Source: Excoecaria cochinchinensis
Lineage: Eukaryota; Streptophyta; Magnoliopsida; Malpighiales; Euphorbiaceae
Assembly (NCBI GenBank): GCA_947683425.1
Contig: CANTUQ010000004.1
Span: 7,354,001 to 7,418,000 of the forward strand
Direction of reading: 5' to 3'
DNA: 64,000 nt
Shown here one piece after another: positions 56,005 to 64,000 of this stretch. Below the pieces are notes generated by a model. The model was not told the DNA's origin and made no database searches. It worked only from the letters and a program-made list of their open reading frames with translations. The first letter of the stretch is position 1; every line of letters begins with the position of its first letter. The position numbers were made by a program, and so were the translations under genes.

Positions 56005-59000
56005 TGTAATGGCCCAAATACTGGTCTAGAAATGTCAGTGCATTATTTTAGTGTTACCATGATGATCGCAGTGTCAAACAGTGTAGGGAGTGAGTTTACC
56101 AGTGTCGAAGTTCTGTGTTAAGTGTGTTAAAAATATAGTGATTCCGGGAAGGGTGACACCGGGATGGCTATACAGCGAACCCGGCTATCCGGCGCCTGAA
56201 AAATTAAAATTTCATGAAAAATGATCTGTGGGTCATAAGGAGTCTAGTGGTGAAATTGAAACTGAAAACAGAGCTAAAACGACCTCCGAAAGTCATTCTA
56301 AAGTTGGCCTCTGGTTCGGTTCAATTTGAACCGGGGTTTGACCGAGGTTTGACAAAGGGGTTATTAGAGGTTTAAATGGCCCAATAGATGTTAAGTGTGT
56401 TAAATAAGACAATGGAAGTGATTCCTATGAATTTTGATAGCTTCAGAGTTGTAATTTACAGTAGAAGGAAAATTGATCGAATCGGACAGATTTAAGTGAA
56501 CCAGTGCCCAAATGGACTCTGATTGAGCTAAAAATTATCAAGGAGCCTAATTTTTGATGTTATAAGATCAATGGAATTTGTTAGAAGTAAAAATAATGAG
56601 AGGAACATATAGATGCTTTGGAAAAGTGTAAATAAATCGAAAAACTCAAATTTTGGTTTATTTTTGTTGGACCACTTTAGTTGGACCGGTTCGGTTCATA
56701 AGGGGGCTATATATAGGGAGAAATGGCTGGATTTCTCTAGAAAAATCCAGCCAATGTTGGGATCATCTTCCTCCCCCAAAACATTACCTTTTTTCTCTCT
56801 CTTTCTTCCATTTTCATCTCTTCTACTCCAATTTCTCTCCAAATCTTAGCTCCCTAACTAAATTTCAGCTTCTCTACAATCCTATAGCAGTGTTTGGAGT
56901 TCATTTGGTGCACTAGAAGTGGGTAAAATCAAGAGATCAAAGGTTATGGTTCTTGAAGAAAAAGGGATGATCCTCATGCCAAAGGGGAAGATAAGCAACT
57001 CTAGAGTGATATAAAGCTTGGAAAAGAGGTTTGTGGTTACTAAATCTACCTATTTCCTAATGTATAAGTTGATTTTTAGGTTATGTTTAAGTGTAGGTAT
57101 AAGATAGAGATGTGATTAATTAATTCTAAATTGATATTCATACTTAAAAGGCTTAAATTAGTGTATAATGTGAGGAACATATAGATGCTTTGGAAAAGTG
57201 TATCTTAGGCTTAAAATCACTGTAGAGGCCGAATGGTATACCTAAGATAAAATGAGATTTTAATGAGTTTTAAGGCATGAAATTAATGTTTATAACATCT
57301 ATAATTAGTGTAATTTATGATAGAGTGGATAAAGAAATTAAAAGAAATCATAGTGAAGGAATGATAATGAGGCCGAATGGTAATAAGTGGATTATAATGG
57401 AATATATGATGATATATGGCATGAAAATGGTATACATGATGTGTATAACATGAAATAAGTGTAATTGAGTGATTAAGAGGAATTATAGTGCATGATATGG
57501 GATTTTGAACTCTTGGCCGAATGGTACATGTGAGATTATATATGTGTATTTTGATTGTATATGTAATATAATGGCATATTATGACTATATGATGATAAAT
57601 GAGTGTGCATGCAGAGTGTTAAGTGAAAATGCGATGTATGATAAATTTTGCATAATGACATAATGTGATAATAATATGAATTTTGAGAAATATTGCCCTT
57701 AGTAGTTGTCTGGTAGTGAAATCTAGTCCAGGATATAGATGGCTAGCCACAGGTATTCTACTCTGCGGTATGAGTCATGGCGACTCATTATTGATAAGCA
57801 AATGAGAGCTTATCACAGTGTATAATGATATTCAGTGTATAGTGTAGTACAGTGCAGTGAAATTGGTCCTACTGGGACCATTTTATAGTGAAATGGGTCT
57901 GTGGGGACCATATCCCATCAGTAAATTTTGTACTGGGCCCATACTAGGGGCATATTGGTAAATATCTAATAAAAATGATTAAGATAATGAAATTGGTCAA
58001 AATGAGTGAAAATAGAACTAAAATGAAGAAAATAGAAAGTTTACGGGTAAAACGGTAATTTTACTAAAAGTTGGTAAAAATTGGTAAAAATAAGTTGAAA
58101 GTGTAAATGGAAGGGTAAAATGGTAATTTTTGTAAAATATGATGCTTAAATAGTGAAATAGTGAAAAAGTGATAAAATAGGGACTAAAATGTAATTTGGA
58201 TAAATTGTTCAGTTAAAGAGTGAAAAAATTAAGTAAAAAGGGTATAATTGTAATTAAATAACTTAATTAAGGGCAAAAGTGGAAAATAAACATAAATGAA
58301 ATTATTAGTGTAAATATTTAATAAATAAGGGTATTTTGGTAATTAAGTGTTAAATGAGGACATAAGTGTAATTAAAGTGGAAAAGGGAATATAATGGGCA
58401 TTAATGTAATTGTAAGGACATAATGGTAATTAATGAAAAAGAAATGATATAGTGGGAATTAATGGAAATGTTAAGGACATAAGTGGAAATAAGAGGAAAA
58501 GATTAGTGATTAAAATGTAATTAATGGGAAATAAAGAATTAAGTGTGCTAATAAAATAAATAATGCAATTAAGTAAATGAAAGTGCAATTAAATGATTTA
58601 ATCTATAGTTATGAGAATAATTAAGTGATTAAATAAATAATAATGTGATTAATTAAGTGAAATAGGAAGAAATAATAATGAGTGAAAATAATAAGTATAC
58701 GTATTTATAATATGTTAATTAAATAAGATTAGTTAGGAAATTTTTAGATTGGAAACCACTATTGGGCATTCTAATGCTCAGCACGTAGTTATTTTTGACT
58801 ACGTGTAGGTATCCCATAGGACTGGAGCAGTATACCTCGGTATTTTGGTGGAGCATGCTAAAGGAGCAGAAGTGGATTTTATTTTGTATGTGTAATGGAT
58901 AAATTGTGGCATGTATATACTTATCTAGTATTTGATTTTGGGCATGTAATGATGTTATATGTTATTTTATCTGTGTGGATTATTTTGTGACAGTGTGATG

Positions 59001-59292
59001 AAAGGCAGATGGGAAAGGTATCGATATAGGATGATATTGTTGTTGTGCCCTTATCGGGGCTGTGGAGATTTCAATTTGCAGGTTTGGGTAGTGCAATTTA
59101 CTAGCCGTTATACTGCAGGGTATGTAAAGTGAATAAGTGAATAAAGTGTTAAGTAAACTTAGTGTTAATAAATATGAGTGTAGGGAAAAAAATTGACCCG
59201 TAATTTCATAAGTGAATGATAGTTAACTGATCATGGTAATTGCACAGTATCGCTGAGTCGGCAATATACGTATAGGGTATAAGGGTGTTACA
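56005..59292 (+). repeat. 3' LTR of E
   Basis: It starts TGTAATGGCCC and ends AAGGGTGTTACA. It contains the palindrome CGGTTCAA-T-TTGAACCG (56317-56333) in the segment missing from the 5' LTR, and a 30-nt copy of 56601-56630 pasted at 57173-57202. The hairpin is at 58762-58781. No gene is present. Confidence 0.9.
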
Positions 59293-59297
59293 TACCT

Positions 59298-60203
59298 CAT
59301 ATCATCCACATGCATTTATAGCTAGTCAAACACTCATATCGCATAATTCTACATACATTTGATACAAATATAGTCATAGTTTTGCACTTACTTAACATCA
59401 TGCATATTATCACATATAACACATTTCAATGATCAATAGAACTTCATCTACTCACCATGCCATTCTTAATACAACCCAGAAAGTAGAAGAGTTTTAGAAC
59501 CCTTCAAAACCCATTTTTTCCCCAAATAAATTACACATGCAAAAATACATAGAGTACAAATAGAATCCCAAACCTCTTGAAGCACTCTTTCAATCTTCAC
59601 AAACTAAGCGACCTTTTGCTTCCCTTTTGCCTTTCTACTATCTTCTCCAACTTACAAACACACATTCACACACATACAACACTAAAATTAGAATTACAAA
59701 CTGAAATTCAAATCAAATGGAAGAATGAAACTAGACTCAAGCTTACCTTTAAATTGACTTAGACTAGTAATCAATTAAGCCCACTTGAAACCCATTAAGC
59801 TAACTCTAAGGATGGAAGTCTTGCTAGAAGAAATAAGATGAAGAGAAAGAAAACTGCAAATTTCTTAAGGAATGGCCAGCCAAATGAATATCAAAGTGCC
59901 AAATTCTGCCTTACACAATCTATTTATATGCATGCAATATACTAGGTGTCAAACTACAAAGGTAACACTTGGACTCCACTATCCTCATAACTAACATTAA
60001 TTAATCTAGCTTAATTAATCTAATCCTCCACTTAGCACTAATCATGCACAATTACTTGTTGGTCACTAAACAATTTATTTCCATGCAATTAAGACCTAAT
60101 TTCTTAATTACATTTTAGTCCAATTACTATAAACTATCAATTAAACTCACTAAACTACTCTAACCATGCTCAATACTCCTAGGGTCAATTTTGAGCTGTT
60201 ACA
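59298..60203 (-). repeat. 5' LTR of D, right part
   Basis: D's LTR continues to its start, TGTAACAGCTC on the minus strand at 60203. A TATA box is at 59920-59928, donor AAAG|GTAAGC at about 59746, a mini-exon with ERQKGSKRSLSL and a stop, then AG|GTTTGGGA. 60204-60298 is flanking AT-rich sequence in which I see nothing. Confidence 0.88.
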
Positions 60204-60298
60204 AGACTACTACTAAGGGGATCTAAAATCGTATTTATAATTATACAATATGTAACATTAACTTATATCATTCGGCCATCACAAGAACTGTAACGCTC

Positions 60299-61137
60299 AT
60301 ATACCCCTTAGGAGGATATAGGAGTGCTACAAACACTTACTCGTTCATGTCATGTTAATAAATAATTATTCAAGCTAATATAAGGTAAACTTAAAACAAC
60401 ACATGTCAAAAGTTATCATTATTATTAGCTAATATAAGTTTACATCTTAAAAGTAAAAAAATTTATAATATGCATTTACATATTCTTGATATACAAAATA
60501 GAAATTTTCTTTAAAATACAAAAGATTAAACCTAACTAGAAGACTTGAAGACTTCTCCTAGTGGCTAGTAGATAATTCTCTTTGAAACTTGAGCTTCCAA
60601 GCTATAAACCTACACGGGAGATAAACACCTGTGCTGAGCTATGGCTCAGTGGGGATACAAACAAAACGAAGTCCACTACAGGAAATCACATATTAACATA
60701 TAATAATATAACATGCTATAAATAAATAATAAATCAAATATTCTATAATACATTATTCACGTCATTAGTACCACTGCATGTTAACAATGCAGTACACTCT
60801 TAATTGTTACTATATCATAACAAATATTACATAAAACATAGAATTATAATCAATCAATGAAATAATAATCTTAATATAGCCTAAATCAATACAGTAGTGG
60901 ATAACGGGAACACTGGATACCTCTTGGGTACCGTTCACTAAATACTGGGAAAAACAGTAATATCACTGGAGATATGCAAATCTCAAATAACTAAATAACA
61001 AATGGTATTGACACTGGCAGCTGCAGACACTAACCCTCATAGGCATGCCTACCTATCCACGATTTAATTACAGGCTAAACAGATAATCCACTTAATATTC
61101 TTATGAATAAATACCTTTATCACTACCATATGCATAG
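60299..61137 (-). repeat. LTR fragment L1 (D-like family)
   Basis: It starts plus-strand tgtaacgctcatatacccc and parallels the D LTR end (gaagacttctcctagtggc at about 60540). The conserved hairpin is at 60634-60649 (CTGAGC/GCTCAG). It is broken at 61137 by L2. No gene is present. Confidence 0.75.
60634..60649 (-). other. Conserved LTR hairpin in L1 with compensatory change
   Basis: CTGAGC-TATG-GCTCAG, compared with CTAAGC/GCTTAG elsewhere: A-T became G-C on both arms. Confidence 0.7.
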
Positions 61138-61638
61138 TGTAACGCCCACTCCAGACCACTAGAATAGATTAGCTAAAGCAATCGAGAATGGCTGATACAC
61201 AACAAACACATGCACATAACACTATAATACACACATGTCAACACCTGTAAAATTAAATCTCATTACTTATGCACTCACATGCAGCGGATATCTCATGTTA
61301 GGACTCACAGACATTAGCATTCTTATATACATCATACACATATTGATATGATACTTAGTTATTACATCCATACATATTTCTTTGTTGCAAAAGGATTAAA
61401 TATTACATATACAAAAATCCTTGACCAAACCCCCAAAACCTACACTATAGATACTCCTAGTGTTCACCAGTTGGCAATGCGGATTCGTCCTTCACGATCA
61501 CCTCGCGTCCGAACCTACACGGATTAGCAAACCCATGGTAAACAATAACACTTAGTGGGGAAAACAACAAATATACGTATATATGGCATACAATACAATA
61601 ATTATTCAATTATAAGATATTTCATGTTACAAGCATAA
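61138..61638 (-). repeat. LTR fragment L2
   Basis: It starts tgtaacgcccactcc and is related to L3 along its length (shared tcctagtgtt, gcggattcgtcc, cacctcg, gaacctacacgg). Its CTAAGCG-type hairpin (about 61537-61555) is decayed. L3 interrupts it at 61639. Confidence 0.75.
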
Positions 61639-64000
61639 TGTAACACCCATTCCCGGCCACTAGGTTAGCTCCGCTAAGCAGTCAGGAACGGTCGTTACAC
61701 ACAAAAACTCACACAAGCTTTACTATCACAATATAATGCCAACAACACGAATAATAAAATTTCATCATCAGTAAACATTCTGATGCATCATATATCATAA
61801 CTTCCCATGCCATTCAACATACTCACATACTTACATGTATATACAGGACTTCATTAAGTTTACAATACTTAATTACAACAGCTTTTCATATTTTATTGCC
61901 AAATTAACATCTTTCATAACTTGTACAAACAGATAGATAAACCCCAAAACCTACATTAAAGATGTAGCCCTAGTGTTGACCGTTGTTAATGCGAATTCGT
62001 CCTTCCCAAAATCACCTCGTGTCTGAACCTACACGGATCAGAAAGAACCCGTGCTAAGCGATAACGCTTAGTGGGGAACACATATATAACATACAGGCTT
62101 AAACATAGCATTAATATTAAACATACATCATACTAGGATCATGCTTAGACCTACAAGTCTAAAACATTTATATATCATTTCACCCATAGCATTGTCATTT
62201 ATTCATATTTTCCTAAAGCATGCATTAATTGGCATATACAACTACTTTATCACATGCCTGAAAAAGCGTACATAGGTTGGCAGAGATTTGTCTAATACAA
62301 AGCATTCACACACCAACTTAACCATTAATATTATCTTTATCTTTTTTGTTTAGGTTTGCCTGCAGTTCAAAGACGCGAATAACGGGTATCACATTGGTAC
62401 CCCGAGGTACTATAATTTCATTGTATCTATGCACACACATATACACATTTGTACCCTAAGGTACAGTAACTCAATAAGATTACTATTCCACATTAAAGAA
62501 TCCAGCATGGATTTATTTCGCATTATGATTCCAAAAGAATCGGACACATTGGGCTGTAGCACTTGACCCTATAGGCATGCCTATCTATCCACTACTTGAC
62601 TTGCAGGCTAAAGTTGATTACTTTCATTATTGGCTTTATAGTTGTTAATTCCATTAGCACATACATAAACCGGCACCAAATTCTTCACTTCGCATATTTA
62701 AAAAGTATTAACAGATTCACATTATTCTTCTATACATCTTATAACTCTTGGATGACTTGTAATAAAATTAATAACCAACAAGTATTTGCATTCTTTAACC
62801 ATCATATTTACAAATATATTAGCTTCACAAAACCTTGATATCATGCTCATATAAAATAGCCACAAGCTTGGTTAAAAGCCATACAATTAACAGACCAAGA
62901 TAAATAAGGATTACTTACCCAAACAGGGTACCTCATGGTCACAACCAATTTGGTTGTCACCGTGACATACTGAGGTCTTCAAAACAGATTGCAAGCTAAG
63001 GTACCTCACGGTCACAACCAATTTGGTTGCCACCGTGACATACCATGCAGTCCCAAATAGAATGCAAAATGAGAAATCTCACGGTCACAACCAATTTGGT
63101 TGCCACCGTGAGATACAACACACTTGCGGGTACAATGCATATTTTGGCACCTCACGGTCACAACCAATTTGGTTGTCACCGTGACATGAAAAACTTAGTC
63201 AGGCATAATAGGGTTCCTACATACCTCACGGTCACAACCATTTTGGTTATCACCGTGACCTATGCAAAAACACCAAAACACAGCTTTGCTTCCTATCTCA
63301 ATTCTCATATCACTTTCAAAACCTCAATGCTCATTTCCTTTTTGTCATTCAAACCAACTCATTTTACAATAATAACAATTAACACATACTTGATTTCCAT
63401 TAAGCCCATCTCATCCAATATGCATAAAACTTAAGACATACATAAGCTCAATGCTCAACATTCCATTCAAATCGTCATGAACACCACATTGGTTTCATAA
63501 CCTATTAACCTAATCAACTTATTCATTTACAACTTCAAGGATTCCTACTACTAATTTAATACATGCTTATCCAAGTTATACAAACAAATACAAAACATGC
63601 CAAAACTTATAGAGTTAGTTCCCAAACCTCGTCGCCTAAGCTCCTAATATTCACTGAGCACTTGCTTCTCCGATTTTTTGCCTTTCCCTTGTCTTTCTTT
63701 ACTCCTTCCTCTACAAATACCATTCCAATTTCCAGAATTTGACTCAAATCATCAATTCCAATCCACATCAAACCAAAACTAGAAAGAGTAGAAGATAGAA
63801 CAAGTAATTAACCACTTACCTTGTAAATGCAACAACTTAGTCTACCCTTTAATTAACTTGATTACTATAACAGAATTCATGAAATCAATTGGAAACTCAA
63901 GAAACTCACGGATGAAGAATGAAGAAGAAGCAAAAATTGATGAAAGACAGAATGGCTGAACTTCAAGCAAGTAGTGTCCTTTTCTTTCTCCTCAATTTTA
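61639..64000 (-). repeat. LTR L3 (continues past window)
   Basis: It starts tgtaacacccattcccgg. It contains the conserved hairpin (62054-62071, perfect), a five-unit palindrome array (62933-63260), plus-strand tcccaaacctcgtcg (AG|GTTTGGGA in sense, about 63618), a Lys-rich mini-exon able to encode SKERQGKGKKSEK, and a donor CAAG|GTAAGTGG at about 63818. The LTR start is beyond 64000. No gene is present. Confidence 0.8.
62933..63260. repeat. 73-bp-period array of 35-bp palindromes in L3
   Basis: Units at 62933-62967, 63006-63040, 63079-63113, 63152-63186 and 63226-63260: TCACGGT..CAACCAA / TTTGGTTG..ACCGTGA. Steps are 73, 73, 73 and 74. Spacers of 38-39 nt differ much more than the palindromes. 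Confidence 0.95.

Larger units (their letters stand above)
48859..59292 (+). mobile_element. Element E: Ty3/Gypsy retrotransposon in the 5' LTR of D
   Basis: E is flanked by tacct (48854-48858 and 59293-59297). Its 5' LTR is 48859 to about 51994, the 3' LTR 56005-59292 (3288 bp). The 5' LTR has lost its last bases (aagggtgttaca) and the primer site, replaced by a duplicated leader segment. The interior carries a gag-pol with many stops, frameshifts and an integrase deletion. The clean target duplication shows that the insertion itself was normal and that the damage came later. Confidence 0.93.
17397..60203 (-). mobile_element. Element D: gag-only chromovirus-type retrotransposon, split by B and E
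   Basis: The pieces in minus-strand order are the 5' LTR (60203-59298 and 48858-47655, with E inserted between), the interior (47654-46192 and 18634-18612, with B inserted between) and the truncated 3' LTR (18611-17397). The two LTRs share the same palindromes, mini-exon peptide and ends. The reconstructed interior is only about 1.49 kb: iMet primer site, gag with zinc knuckle, then directly the polypurine tract. Protease, RT, RNase H and integrase are missing, so D depended on another element for mobility. B's flanks in D are atttt (18630-18634) and aattc (46192-46196), an imperfect target duplication. Confidence 0.75.

Noticed and set aside
60204..60298. Host promoter or gene remnant between D and L1
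   Set aside because: Ninety-five AT-rich bases with no recognisable signal; it cannot be told apart from an older element fragment.
62933..63260. CRISPR array
   Set aside because: Repeat and spacer lengths look right, but the array lies in a plant LTR, the spacers share weak homology, there are no cas genes, and similar palindrome islands occur in other LTRs.

Overview
The window is a block of plant heterochromatin-type DNA built almost entirely of nested Ty3/Gypsy (Metaviridae) LTR retrotransposons. I found no host gene, tRNA or rRNA gene. A flowering plant, probably a eudicot, is inferred from the Tat-lineage pol (two RNase H domains), the Tekay-like chromovirus pol ending in a chromodomain, the iMet primer sites (TGGTATCAGAGC) and the long LTRs of 2 to 3.3 kb. 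The species cannot be told from this.

Layout from left to right. 1-717 is the tail of a + strand Tat LTR that sits inside the pol of Tekay-like element A (719-5925, +; pol with two stop codons plus an intact 3' LTR). A lies in an E-family LTR, part of an internally deleted minus-strand element (5926-7518). Next come a truncated minus-strand Tat element F (7519-12975), a truncated Tekay-like LTR K (12976-14865) and a truncated Tat LTR C (14866-17396). From 17397 to 60203 lies D, a minus-strand, gag-only element opened by nested insertions. B (18635-46191, minus, Tekay-like gag-pol) sits in D's interior. G (19904-24433, +, gag-only) sits in B's 3' LTR, and H (30675-44419, +, Tat) sits in B's 5' LTR. 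E (48859-59292, +) sits in D's 5' LTR. The right end (60299-64000) is a staircase of three minus-strand LTRs, L1, L2 and L3, each broken into by the next.

H is the one element that looks recently active. Its LTRs differ only by two bases in one A tract, as far as I compared. It has a 5-bp target duplication (ggacc), a tRNA-type primer site, long open gag-protease and pol frames, and a 65-bp x 6 tandem array in its 3' UTR. The only coding obstacle is a +1 frame change at an A7 run between the two ORFs. Everything else carries stops, frameshifts or deletions, many of the stops of the C-to-T type expected from methylated DNA.

The less expected signal is in the LTRs. Families with otherwise very different LTRs share: a short hairpin just before the polypurine tract with compensatory base changes; a second hairpin (CTAAGCG/CGCTTAG class) about 20 nt upstream of a CCGTGYAGGT block; a splice-donor-like GTAAGT followed by a short purine-rich exon encoding a Lys-Gly-Lys peptide and ending at AG|GTTTGGGA; and, at a similar depth in the LTR, islands of CpG-rich short palindromes. 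In L3 the island is a 73-bp-period array of 35-bp palindromes with divergent spacers that superficially resembles a CRISPR. Together these suggest a structured and possibly spliced LTR leader shared across plant chromovirus families. That is an inference to test.
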